Origin: Paenibacillus sp. 1_12
GTDB lineage: Bacteria > Bacillota > Bacilli > Paenibacillales > NBRC-103111
Assembly: GCF_900114475.1 (NCBI RefSeq)
Contig: NZ_FOTE01000006.1
Span: forward strand, 310,001-374,000
Reading direction: 5' to 3'
Length of the DNA: 64,000 bases
The position numbers and the translations under genes were made by a program. Shown piece after piece: positions 36,225 to 44,571 of the stretch. Every line of letters begins with the position of its first letter. Positions within the stretch are counted from its first letter, which is position 1. The notes below the pieces were generated by a model. It was not told where the DNA came from and made no database searches. It was given only the letters and a program-made list of their open reading frames with translations.

Positions 36225-36314
36225 CAACGATCGAGCAGACCTTTCCCTCTTGAAGCGGAACGGTCTATTTGTTATTTGCAGCCCAAAACCAATAAGTCTT
36301 TGATCACACGAAAA

Positions 36315-36340
36315 ACCCCTCTTGTCATCACAAGAAGGGT
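36315..36340 (-). terminator. terminator of the DUF1292 gene
   Basis: On the minus strand ACCCTTCTTGT and ACAAGAGGGGT pair around GATG, followed by TTTTC. Confidence 0.8.
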
Positions 36341-36353
36341 CCTCCGTCACTAA

Positions 36354-36650
36354 TTATTCAGCTGCCTGTTCCTCTATGATCTGGTTATAGATCTTGACAA
36401 CGCGTTCCCATTCTTCTTCATCTTCAATGCTTTCCAGATAAGCATCTTCTTCTTCTTCTTCAATTCTGAAAATGACGCCATCCGCTTCTGGATCATTCCG
36501 ATCCAATAAAACAGCGTAAGGCTGATTGTCTGCCTCGAATGTGTATACCATAACCATTTCGTGCTCGACACCATCTTTATCCGTGACTACAAAAATATCC
36601 TCTTCGTCATGATCGTGGTCGCAGGACTCATCATGTATATGTTCGCTCAT
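36354..36650 (-). CDS. DUF1292 family acidic protein (YrzB-like)
   Basis: A 98-residue, strongly acidic protein with an N-terminal His/Asp-rich stretch (HIHDESCDHDHDEED) that could bind metal, then the DUF1292 core (EHEMVMVYTFEADNQPYAVLLDRN) and an acidic C-terminus. AGGTTTACCC precedes the ATG. The family is widespread in Firmicutes and has no established function. Confidence 0.85.
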   Translation of the reverse strand: MSEHIHDESCDHDHDEEDIFVVTDKDGVEHEMVMVYTFEADNQPYAVLLDRNDPEADGVIFRIEEEEEDAYLESIEDEEEWERVVKIYNQIIEEQAAE

Positions 36651-36746
36651 GGGTAAACCTCATTTCATTAAAAATTTAGTTATCCCACGTATAGTAACAT
36701 GTTCATGCATACAGGTCAATTGTCAACACGCATCCTCTGCAATCAT

Positions 36747-37364
36747 TTATTCAGATACAATGACTTTCTGGGAAATCACGGTATAATCGCTACTTTCGTC
36801 CAGCTTGATGGAGAATTTAATTACATATTCACCTGCTTCGTTAAAAGGAACACTAAATGACCATGGATACCAAAAGTTTTCCTTCGCTCCGTTAACGATC
36901 TTTTCATGAGCCGGTGCGGCTTGATCCCCGCTCGGAGAATCTATCGATATTTTGAAGGAATAAAAAGGTGTTTTCAAGCTGTCAACCTGTGCAAATACTG
37001 CAAAATCAATTTTTTTGCCTTTGGGCACTTTACCAAAGGGGGATTTGATCGAATAATCTTCATTTACCTTCTCAGCAACAAACATATGAACATTCGGCTT
37101 GTAGATCGATACGGTATTCTTGGCATTATCCCACCGTACGAGCGACTGAAGAGAATCCGAAAGCTCACGCACCGGAAACACCGCGTTACCTTTAATCAAA
37201 AAGGCAGGCGCCTCACCGTCTTTAAATTGTTGTTCCACATTATTAACGACCATTTTCACTTTACTAAATCCCTCGTAATCGCCCCAGATCGAATTTGCAA
37301 AAACGCCTGCATTTCCTAACAAGGAGAGCGATAGCACCAGCGTTAGCATTCGTGGTACTTTCAT
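36747..37364 (-). CDS. secreted stalk-domain protein
   Basis: About 205 residues from the ATG at 37364, 7 bases after GGAGGT. A signal peptide (RMLTLVLSLSLLGNAGVFANS) is followed by a stalk (copper amine oxidase N) module (VKMVVNNVEQQF, AFLIKGNAVFPVRELSDSLQSLVRWDNAKNTV) and a C-terminal beta-sandwich-like region (FNEAGEYVIKFSIKLDESSDYTVISQ). Probably a cell-surface protein of unknown partner. Confidence 0.8.
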   Translation of the reverse strand: MKVPRMLTLVLSLSLLGNAGVFANSIWGDYEGFSKVKMVVNNVEQQFKDGEAPAFLIKGNAVFPVRELSDSLQSLVRWDNAKNTVSIYKPNVHMFVAEKVNEDYSIKSPFGKVPKGKKIDFAVFAQVDSLKTPFYSFKISIDSPSGDQAAPAHEKIVNGAKENFWYPWSFSVPFNEAGEYVIKFSIKLDESSDYTVISQKVIVSE

Positions 37365-37753
37365 TGTGTAACCTCCATCGTGACTTGTACTTGTTTTATA
37401 CAATGTTATACTCGGATTGCCCTCAAGAGTTGCGCTGTTTTCTTAAAAAACAAAAAAAGATTTTGGACTGCAATCTATATATGGTGCAAAACTCGACACA
37501 AGAAGCAAATTAAATACAAAATATGCCACGAATTTGGAAACTTATCTCAGGGTTCAAATATGTTATCAGCTTATCCACACTTTGAAAGCATAATACAAAT
37601 TCAAATCATTTCCATTCTTTAATATAAAAAACAAACAAGAAAAGGATAAAATATTGTTAAAGTGTGTCAAAATTCTCTTGAATTCTAACTCCAAACCATG
37701 ATAGATTAAGAAAGATATGTAAGCGTTATGCAACCATGAGTGGAGGATCGTTC
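37365..37753. other. AT-rich intergenic region between divergent genes
   Basis: No reading frame with a ribosome binding site was found on either strand. Long A/T tracts and a possible promoter for the MBL gene (TTGTTA near 37654) occur, but no pair of boxes is convincing. Confidence 0.4.
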
Positions 37754-38497
37754 GTGAGCCTGCAAATCCAGATGATAGGCACGGGTAGTGCTTTTTCCAA
37801 AAAGTTTTATAACAATAATGCGTTAGTAACGTGCAACGGCTTCACCTTGCTAGTGGATTGCGGTTATACAGCACCAAGAGCCTTACACGAGCTTGATGTC
37901 GAGATTAATCAAATTAATGGTTTACTTATCACCCATATCCATGCTGACCATGTAGGTGGTATGGAAGAATTCGCTTTTCGTTTAAAGTATACATACAAGT
38001 ACAGAATGAAGTTATTCGTTCCAGCCTTGCTTGTCGATTCTTTGTGGAGTCAGTCCTTGCGTGGCGGTTTGGAGAACAAGCATGAGGGTTTTTTCGGACT
38101 CGAGGATTATTTTGAGCTTATCGTAATGGAAGAAGCTGTCTCTACAGTTATTCACCCAGGCCTTACCCTGGAGCTGATACGATCCGAACATATTCACGAC
38201 AAGCCGAGCTACTCTCTATTGATTAATGAAAAGGTCTTTTACAGCTCCGATACCAAATTCAATTATCCGCTTTTGGTTGGGCTCCGAGGGGAGCAGCGCT
38301 GTCAGTACATTTTGCATGATTGTCAGTTGTCCAGTCCAGGTATTGTTCATGCCAGCCTTGATGAGCTGCTGACTTTACCGGAATCCATTCAAGGCTCAGT
38401 TATGCTTATGCATTATGACGATTATATTGATGAATTTATAGGGAAAACAGGAAAAATGACAATTATGAAGCAGCATTCAACCTACACTTTCCCCTAA
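37754..38497 (+). CDS. MBL-fold metallo-hydrolase
   Basis: About 247 residues from a GTG at 37754, chosen because GTGGAGG lies 7 bases upstream; an ATG at 37736 in frame would cover that site. The metallo-beta-lactamase motif THIHADHVGG binds the two metals, with further ligands likely in SEHIHD, DTKF and near HYDDY. The GTGSAFSKKFYNNNALV opening resembles RNase Z/PqqB-type hydrolases. Substrate unknown. Confidence 0.85.
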   Translation: MSLQIQMIGTGSAFSKKFYNNNALVTCNGFTLLVDCGYTAPRALHELDVEINQINGLLITHIHADHVGGMEEFAFRLKYTYKYRMKLFVPALLVDSLWSQSLRGGLENKHEGFFGLEDYFELIVMEEAVSTVIHPGLTLELIRSEHIHDKPSYSLLINEKVFYSSDTKFNYPLLVGLRGEQRCQYILHDCQLSSPGIVHASLDELLTLPESIQGSVMLMHYDDYIDEFIGKTGKMTIMKQHSTYTFP

Positions 38498-38525
38498 AAA
38501 CCTGGCCCCTGAGGTCAGGTTTTTC
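38496..38525 (+). terminator. terminator of the MBL-fold gene
   Basis: AAAAACCTGGCC and GGTCAGGTTTTT pair around CCTGA, overlapping the stop codon, and end in a T-run. Confidence 0.75.
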
Positions 38526-38594
38526 CCTTAAAATATGGTAATAGCTTACAACGTTTGAGAGGTTACACTTCTTCATTTATGTTGGATCTTAGTT

Positions 38595-38681
38595 ATGAAA
38601 ACGTTTGTATTCAGAATCTTATCTGTATTCATGGCTTGTTGGTTCCTATCCGTTCATTCATATGCACTTAAGAAGGAGTAA
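38595..38681 (+). CDS. possible 28-residue hydrophobic leader peptide upstream of the GGDEF-kinase
   Basis: ATG at 38595 opens a 28-codon frame ending KKE-stop. The product looks like a signal peptide or tiny membrane peptide (basic start, then VFRILSVFMACWFLSVHSYA). Its last codons AAG AAG GAG contain the Shine-Dalgarno of the kinase gene, whose ATG is 6 bases after the stop, so translation could be coupled. Its own ribosome binding site is weak (GGA), which lowers confidence. Confidence 0.4.
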   Translation: MKTFVFRILSVFMACWFLSVHSYALKKE

Positions 38682-38687
38682 AAAGGC

Positions 38688-40304
38688 ATGGGCTATAATT
38701 GGATACTATTCGGCTATACCATCGTGATCTGCATTTCTTCGATTTTTTTCGAGAAAACATTAGATCCGGCTTTACTTCTCCTCATAGCGATTTTATATAT
38801 CATCGCTCATTTCACTGAGAAACGACTCTTGATATCCATCTTTATTCAAATCGTGCTGCTGATTGCCTTTCATTCCGTCAGTCAAATGGCTTGGTGCTTA
38901 CCTCTCTACTTTGCGCAAATCGGCAAACATTTCCATATTATTCGAACGCCAAAAGCCGCAGCTCTTATTAGCCTCTTGTATACCTTGACGTTCGCTCTGG
39001 TATCTTACTCTTACATGAAACTTACCCTTTATAATGTATCTACTTTTTTATTCAGTTCGATTAGCTGCCTTACCTTCGCCTTTCTTTTTTATCAATACAT
39101 ACTTGTTCTACGAAATCAGACCAAGCAATTGGATAATGAAAAAAAACATCTGACTACCCATGATGCTCTCACTGGCCTTTATAACTATGAAGAGTGTCAC
39201 CGTCAGTTAGACAAGCTGGTTCAGCAAGGTGAACCTATCGCGGTTGTGCTGATTGATTGCAAGGATTTGAAATCACTCAATACCGCCAATGGATTTCATG
39301 GTGTAAACCGAATTTTGAAACAGGCCGCTCAACTACTGCGTATCATGTTCCCGGAAGCTCTGCTTATCTCCCGCTACGGAGGGGACGAGTTTGCTATCGT
39401 GTTGGAATCGACTCATATCGGGCAGCTGACGCATCATATTGAACAGCAGCTTACCATTGATTTCCCTAAGCTAACCGGCATCGAAATGAACTTTGGAATG
39501 GCATTCTATCCTAACGACGGAATGTTCAAGGACGATTTGATCTTTATAGCGGAACGCAATCTGTATATGATGAAGAGGGAGTCCTGGCTTAAACGCGAAG
39601 AACATATGCTTCGTTCAGAGAAGCTCAGAGTCGTTGGGGAATTGGCGTCCGGTATGGCTCATGAAATTCGTAATCCATTAACAACTATCAAAGGCTTTCT
39701 TCAGCTTTCTAGAGCGGACAATTTCAATGTTGGGCCTTGGTACGATCTGATTATGGACGAAATTACACGCATGAGTATGCTGACTGCGGAATTCCTCCAG
39801 TTCTCCAAACCGCATGCGACGCAATTTAAAATATATGCGATTGATGAATGCATACAGAGAGTCATCTCGCTGCTCGATTCGGAAGCCTCACGACTTGGGC
39901 ATGACATTCAGTTCAAGCATGCTGAACAACCGTTGTACCTATTGATGGATCAGGACAAGATGCTGCAGCTGCTGTTGAATTTGATCAAAAATGCGTTTGA
40001 GGCGATGGAGGAGCAGGGTCTAGTACGTATTGATCTTTCCAGCTATAATCAGTCAGCAGTCATTGAAATATCAGATTCAGGTAGTGGGATCCCACAATCC
40101 GAACTAGAAAAAATTTTCCTTCCTTTCTATACAACCAAAGACACGGGTACAGGGTTAGGTTTATCCATCTGTCATAAAATTGTACAAGATCATGAGGGTA
40201 CGATGGAAGTTGAAAGTGAAAGCGGAAAAGGCACCAAGCTGACCATTACCATCCCACTTGCTTCTCCTGATGCTTACCGTGCAGAAACTTCTCTACCTCA
40301 TTAA
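38688..40304 (+). CDS. membrane GGDEF-histidine kinase fusion
   Basis: A 538-residue protein with five or six N-terminal membrane helices (to about residue 142), a GGDEF domain with intact RYGGDEF (229-235) preceded by THDALTGLYN, then a HisKA domain with phospho-His325 in GMAHEIRNPL and a C-terminal HATPase (NLIKNAFEAMEE, DSGSGIP, GTGLGLSI). In the GGDEF domain the usual GHxxGD is GFHGVN and the inhibitory RxxD is absent, so cyclase activity is uncertain. No response-regulator gene is adjacent, which suggests an orphan kinase of the sporulation-kinase type. Confidence 0.88.
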   Translation: MGYNWILFGYTIVICISSIFFEKTLDPALLLLIAILYIIAHFTEKRLLISIFIQIVLLIAFHSVSQMAWCLPLYFAQIGKHFHIIRTPKAAALISLLYTLTFALVSYSYMKLTLYNVSTFLFSSISCLTFAFLFYQYILVLRNQTKQLDNEKKHLTTHDALTGLYNYEECHRQLDKLVQQGEPIAVVLIDCKDLKSLNTANGFHGVNRILKQAAQLLRIMFPEALLISRYGGDEFAIVLESTHIGQLTHHIEQQLTIDFPKLTGIEMNFGMAFYPNDGMFKDDLIFIAERNLYMMKRESWLKREEHMLRSEKLRVVGELASGMAHEIRNPLTTIKGFLQLSRADNFNVGPWYDLIMDEITRMSMLTAEFLQFSKPHATQFKIYAIDECIQRVISLLDSEASRLGHDIQFKHAEQPLYLLMDQDKMLQLLLNLIKNAFEAMEEQGLVRIDLSSYNQSAVIEISDSGSGIPQSELEKIFLPFYTTKDTGTGLGLSICHKIVQDHEGTMEVESESGKGTKLTITIPLASPDAYRAETSLPH

Positions 40305-40306
40305 AA

Positions 40307-40347
40307 AAGATCCTATAAGGCCAAGTTGGCCCTCTAAGATCTTTTTT
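40307..40347 (+). terminator. terminator of the GGDEF-kinase gene
   Basis: AAAGATC and AAGATCTTT flank an inner AGGCCAAGTTGGCC stem, ending in TTTTTTT. Confidence 0.75.
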
Positions 40348-40384
40348 TATGTGCTGATTTCTCCAAATTTAGGTTCCCCGTAGA

Positions 40385-41863
40385 TCAAATCGATTCCATA
40401 AGCAGACTGCTACCCGATTCATCCCAACGTGCGGTTACATTGAATAATGTTTTTAGATCATCGGTACCAACCACAAATTCGGAGCCCATACGCCTGACTC
40501 TCTGGCTAAGCTTGAACGTGACTCCATTGACAATCGCTTGCTGTTCATCCAGCCTCAATTGAATATCCCTCTGTTTGTATTTCACTTTAATTCGTCTACC
40601 GCCATCGCTATCAACCGTTCGCTGCTCTTTTAATCCTTGAACGGTTTCTTCATTAAATAAGCGCAGAGGTACATATACATTGCCTTCCTTATCTTCATAA
40701 CGCTTTATAGGCGTTAAAGGCATCCCGTTCATAATCAAATGCGTAAGGGGCCATTTGTCCAGTCCATCCCGTTTCAATATAGCTGTCAGTCCTCTGCCGG
40801 AAAAAGAGGGTGGTATTGCCTGTAAGGTTCTTGAACTTGGCTCGAATGTAAACCAATTCATATAAAAAGGCGTGTAGACGAGCTGATTGCTTTGTGGGTC
40901 TAGCGCCCAAATTTGAATAATACCATTAAAGGCTTCCATCGAATCTTTGTCTCTCAAAGCATTCATATCCAGCTTAACCTCTACAGGCTCTTTACCCATC
41001 GTATTGATAGCCGTTGTCCAGTTGATCAGTTGTCCTTCTCTAAAGCTGGTAACATGAATACCGTATTGAATGAGCTGGTAGTTTTGAGTGGCGGCAGAGG
41101 TAAACACCAATCGATTCGTGCCCTCCTCAATATCCTCCAAGGCTTGCCATTGCTTAATCTCCGGAAGTCGGATAGGCTCCTTCGTCGACAAACCTGCCAA
41201 CTGCTCCCAGTACTGTCTAAGTGCAGGTTGCGACTGCGCAGAAGGAATATACTCATTTTCGTGACGAAGCATATTCACAACACTCGCCGACTTCGGATTC
41301 AAAGGACTCCCTCCCACGCCGAAAAGCATGACATAATCTTCAGCCATAATTTCGCCGGGATCCCATTTATGTAAATAAGGGAGCGTACTGCCAGACCATC
41401 GGATAGGATAGTCATTAAGCTGGCGAACCTTTGACCAGGTTGAGGACTCCGTGAGCTGTCTTGGAGATGTACCCTCCTTTTTTCTCAGCCAATAATAAGT
41501 AAAATGATGTCCATATTCATGGATGAGAGTGCGTATAACCGGTGTAGACTCGACTTCAAACAGCCTAATCACTTGAGTATCTGCATTGTAGTTGCCGACT
41601 CTTGAGCCGCTCTTTCCCTCGCTAGGCGCTGGGTCCAGAATAACTTGCTTTAGTGCAGATAATTCTTCACCATGGTCGCATTTGAGCAAGCTGTCATAAA
41701 GCTCTTTTAATTTCTGCTCATTCCATAAGCTGCTATAGCTTACAAAACGAATTCCCTCAGCACTCGTATAAGCTGCAGCTTCCTGCTTTTGTGCAAAAGC
41801 CTCTTCCGAAAAGATGACAAAGATCGCAAGTAAAATACTACAAACGGTTAGGCTTAGTCTCAT
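40385..41863 (-). CDS. secreted HEYGHH zinc metalloprotease-like protein with C-terminal stalk domain
   Basis: An ATG at 41863 behind GAGGTGGGGA gives 492 residues starting with a signal peptide (RLSLTVCSILLAIFVIFSEEAFA). A zincin motif HEYGHH lies near residue 116, and GEIMAEDYVMLFG about 55 residues later probably gives the third ligand (Glu). The C-terminal 120 residues form a stalk (copper amine oxidase N) module (MNGMPLTPIKRYEDKEGNVYVPLRLF, FVVGTDDLKTLFNVTARWD). It is likely a wall-associated peptidase; substrate unknown. The frame is open to 41899 without a comparable site. Confidence 0.82.
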   Translation of the reverse strand: MRLSLTVCSILLAIFVIFSEEAFAQKQEAAAYTSAEGIRFVSYSSLWNEQKLKELYDSLLKCDHGEELSALKQVILDPAPSEGKSGSRVGNYNADTQVIRLFEVESTPVIRTLIHEYGHHFTYYWLRKKEGTSPRQLTESSTWSKVRQLNDYPIRWSGSTLPYLHKWDPGEIMAEDYVMLFGVGGSPLNPKSASVVNMLRHENEYIPSAQSQPALRQYWEQLAGLSTKEPIRLPEIKQWQALEDIEEGTNRLVFTSAATQNYQLIQYGIHVTSFREGQLINWTTAINTMGKEPVEVKLDMNALRDKDSMEAFNGIIQIWALDPQSNQLVYTPFYMNWFTFEPSSRTLQAIPPSFSGRGLTAILKRDGLDKWPLTHLIMNGMPLTPIKRYEDKEGNVYVPLRLFNEETVQGLKEQRTVDSDGGRRIKVKYKQRDIQLRLDEQQAIVNGVTFKLSQRVRRMGSEFVVGTDDLKTLFNVTARWDESGSSLLMESI

Positions 41864-41960
41864 CAGTTGTCCCCACCTCATGATTGATAGCGCTTTCATC
41901 TGTTACAAGTTTATCATAACTTGTTCGTTTGTTCAATTAACCAGGCCATCTGAAATAGCG

Positions 41961-42872
41961 TTACTTTCCACTTTCTTTCACAGCGAGCTTCCAAGCTTCT
42001 TCACCTAATCTTTTTAGTACACGCGCCTGCTCCCATCGATCAGAGATCTCTGAACGTCCGCTAAATAAGTAGGATTGATTCGTGATGGCATAATCCGGAG
42101 GACCCAGCTCCGTGACGAATGGCAGTACATCACCAGGCTGCGCATCCTTCAGCCAGTATCCCATCCCTCGCTGCCACCAGCCCATAAAATGAGGCACCAT
42201 CGGATGCTCTCCACCAGATCCTATATCGACCTGTACCTGCTCTCCATTGGACACACGCGCGTGAATACTTGAGGTACGCTCCAGTAGGCTATCAAACAGC
42301 TCTGACACCTTATTTAAGACGCTTTCGTCACTGCCTGTAACCTCGCCTGCAACGATGTAATGTGACAAATCAATAGTCAAGCGTAGGTCAGAAACCGCCC
42401 TTACATACTCCACTGTACGATGTAAATCCTGTGTCACTCGGCCACGATGCGTTTCAACAAAATAGGGCATTTGCGCTGAACGTCCTGCTTGCACCAACCC
42501 GTCCAGTAAATCGATAGCAGGCTGACCGATTAGGAAGGAACTCATTACCTGGGAGTTCACATACTGTACACCGAATTGCTTGGCGTCTTTCAATAATTCC
42601 GTGATATCCTCGGGTCTGCCAGGAAATGAATGAATACCGAAGCTAAAACCATAATCATCGAGTAGTCGGCGCCATACATCCGCATCCCGACCTTCAGGCA
42701 AACGACCCATAATACCTGTAAATCCAGCTTCTGCAATTTTCTCGAATTTTTCTTCCATTGTCCATTCCCGTTCACCGTTGCCTAATCCAATCATGGCCCA
42801 CCAAGATTGCTGAATATCTAATCGTGGAGGATTTATACTTTGATCATTAACGAATTGTGTATCCCTACTCAC
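41961..42872 (-). CDS. sugar phosphate isomerase/epimerase-type TIM-barrel protein
   Basis: A 303-residue protein of the xylose-isomerase-like AP endonuclease 2 fold (TGIMGRLPEGRDADVWRRLLDDYGFSFGIHSFPG, YFVETHRGRVTQDLHRTVEYV, LTIDLSHYIVAG). Metal-ligand-type Glu, Asp and His residues are visible in VETHRG and DLSHY. The start is a GTG at 42872 with GAGGTG 5-6 bases upstream. The genes upstream on the same strand (unknown 106-residue protein and APH-like kinase) may be in the same operon. Substrate unknown. Confidence 0.82.
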   Translation of the reverse strand: MSRDTQFVNDQSINPPRLDIQQSWWAMIGLGNGEREWTMEEKFEKIAEAGFTGIMGRLPEGRDADVWRRLLDDYGFSFGIHSFPGRPEDITELLKDAKQFGVQYVNSQVMSSFLIGQPAIDLLDGLVQAGRSAQMPYFVETHRGRVTQDLHRTVEYVRAVSDLRLTIDLSHYIVAGEVTGSDESVLNKVSELFDSLLERTSSIHARVSNGEQVQVDIGSGGEHPMVPHFMGWWQRGMGYWLKDAQPGDVLPFVTELGPPDYAITNQSYLFSGRSEISDRWEQARVLKRLGEEAWKLAVKESGK

Positions 42873-42893
42873 ACTTACACCTCTTTCAGGTTG

Positions 42894-43214
42894 TTAATCG
42901 TGAACATGCACATTTTCTACAAGTTTTAACATCGAAATGTGAAAGCTTGCCTCCTCTTTACTGCCCAGCAGCACACCCCAACCCATAATCCCATTTACAT
43001 ACTGCAGCAAGAATCTGTCAGACGCTTCTCCTTCAACCTCATATAACCCAGGAGGGTAATCAGCTGGCTCCAGAGTATAGGCTTTGGCTGTGTAATATTT
43101 ACGTTCTAATAGTTCCTTCTGGCTGGGAAACTCAGCATGAGACATAGCATCCAAAATTTCCTGGAGCTCTTCTGCAAGTTCCGATGCATTCATTTGACTA
43201 TATAGTTTCTTCAT
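42894..43214 (-). CDS. small protein of unknown function
   Basis: A 106-residue soluble protein from the ATG at 43214 behind TGGAGGG, overlapping the end of the APH-like gene by 17 bases. Contains a helical N-terminus (NASELAEELQEILDAMSHAEFPSQKELLERKYYTAKAY in outline) and a beta-rich end (FLLQYVNGIMGWGVLLGSKEEASFHISML). No family recognised; the coupling suggests functional association with its neighbours. Confidence 0.78.
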   Translation of the reverse strand: MKKLYSQMNASELAEELQEILDAMSHAEFPSQKELLERKYYTAKAYTLEPADYPPGLYEVEGEASDRFLLQYVNGIMGWGVLLGSKEEASFHISMLKLVENVHVHD

Positions 43215-44229
43215 TCGCTAACCCTCCATTCCAATAATAGCTGCAGCGTTCCTTAAGGTGATGCTCATGTAACCCAAGCCAATTCTGAACCTCGGCAAAA
43301 CCGATCAAGTAGGACTGCAGCTCATCGCGGAGATCAATTCCTGCCCAATGCCTACCCAGGAAATGGATGCACAGGACAACGCTTCTGAGCAAAATAAGCT
43401 GTGGCAATGCAGCGATTTCATCTGTATTCAAGCTGCCCGATTGTCCGTATCCTTGAATAAATGCTTCAATCAGCTCCCAGCGGTCTCCATGATATCGAAT
43501 GATTTCATTGAGAAAGACGGCTGCATCCATGACCCGTAAGTCCATCGTCACAAACTCAAAATCCAATATCCCCGTTACCCCATGATCATCGGCAAGCACA
43601 TTTCCAGCAACAAGATCCGAGTGCACCAATTGAACAGGAAGTCGGCTCCACACAGGAATCGCCTGTTCGACTCGCTGAATTTCTTTCCTCAACCGCTTGG
43701 CTTCCACCGAAGCCTTACCGGATTCCATGTCACTCAACCAAGTCTTCAATCTATCTTCATTGACCAATGGATGGATCTCATACAGCTCATAGTACCGTTC
43801 ATATGCGGCTTCAAGAGACACAGCCAACTGCGCCATTTCATCAATCAGCTCACCCATTGCGCGGCCAATCGATCGAACATGCATCACATCGGATAAATCA
43901 GCCCTACTGCCTTCAATATACTCGAAAAGCACCGCAAGCTGGGAGGACTGTGTTTGCACATAGGTTTCACCGGATAAAGCCTGGACAGGCGAGGGTATGC
44001 GAAAAGAAAGCTTCTTCTGTTGGAGCGCCTTCAGTACAGCGTGCTCATAACGAACCTTGTTCAGATCCGCGTGGTTTTCATAAATGCGCAGCACATATTT
44101 TTGATTACCATAATGGACAAAGCGGGTGGTATTGTTGACTCCGCTCTCCCCCGTTTCGACCGTCCAAACACCTTGGCTAAAATATTGCTGTACAATCGCA
44201 TCCATGTTGCTAACTTGTGAATTTATCAT
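43198..44229 (-). CDS. APH/homoserine-kinase-like phosphotransferase
   Basis: A 343-residue aminoglycoside-phosphotransferase-fold kinase. The catalytic loop LVHSDLVAGNVL and the metal-binding ILDFEF motif are intact, and the N-terminal lobe (VNNTTRFVHYGNQKYVLRIY) resembles homoserine kinase type II and CotS-like proteins. AGGAG precedes the ATG at 44229. The substrate is unknown; antibiotic inactivation is not implied. Confidence 0.85.
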   Translation of the reverse strand: MINSQVSNMDAIVQQYFSQGVWTVETGESGVNNTTRFVHYGNQKYVLRIYENHADLNKVRYEHAVLKALQQKKLSFRIPSPVQALSGETYVQTQSSQLAVLFEYIEGSRADLSDVMHVRSIGRAMGELIDEMAQLAVSLEAAYERYYELYEIHPLVNEDRLKTWLSDMESGKASVEAKRLRKEIQRVEQAIPVWSRLPVQLVHSDLVAGNVLADDHGVTGILDFEFVTMDLRVMDAAVFLNEIIRYHGDRWELIEAFIQGYGQSGSLNTDEIAALPQLILLRSVVLCIHFLGRHWAGIDLRDELQSYLIGFAEVQNWLGLHEHHLKERCSYYWNGGLANEETI

Positions 44230-44329
44230 AAAAACTCCTAATATTGTCCAAAAATTTAAGATTATTCAGCCTATTTTCACAAAAATGAGGTATAATTAGG
44301 ACAGATTGTAAAGGAAGGGAGAACCGTTT

Positions 44330-44554
44330 ATGAAAACTGAAATTTTGTTTCATGATCAAAAGATTCCCGTTCGTTTCATCTCCAGTGACCAGAAGGCGAT
44401 ACCCGCATTAATTCAAGCACTTGAACATCGCTGCACACAACCAGAAGAACCACTAGCATTGTTAAATCGTATTGATATGATTGAAGTCGTAGGAAACAAT
44501 GCCATTGTATATACCTCTCTAGAAGAGGAAAGCATTCTATTGCCGCTCAGCTAA
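44330..44554 (+). CDS. 74-residue protein of unknown function
   Basis: ATG at 44330 with AAGGGAG upstream and a -10-like TATAAT at about 44292. The product (KTEILFHDQKIPVRFISSDQKAIPALIQALEHR) is a small soluble alpha/beta protein. The stop codon lies in the loop of its own terminator. It is divergent from the APH-like operon. No family recognised. Confidence 0.75.
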   Translation: MKTEILFHDQKIPVRFISSDQKAIPALIQALEHRCTQPEEPLALLNRIDMIEVVGNNAIVYTSLEEESILLPLS

Positions 44555-44566
44555 TGAGCGGTTTTT
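44543..44566 (+). terminator. terminator overlapping the stop codon of the 74-residue gene
   Basis: CCGCTCA and TGAGCGG pair around GCTAA, followed by TTTTTC. Confidence 0.85.
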
Positions 44567-44571
44567 CTTTG

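Noticed and set aside
36374-36574. 66-residue second minus-strand frame inside the DUF1292 gene
   Set aside because: Out-of-frame shadow created by the GAA/GAG-rich coding sequence.
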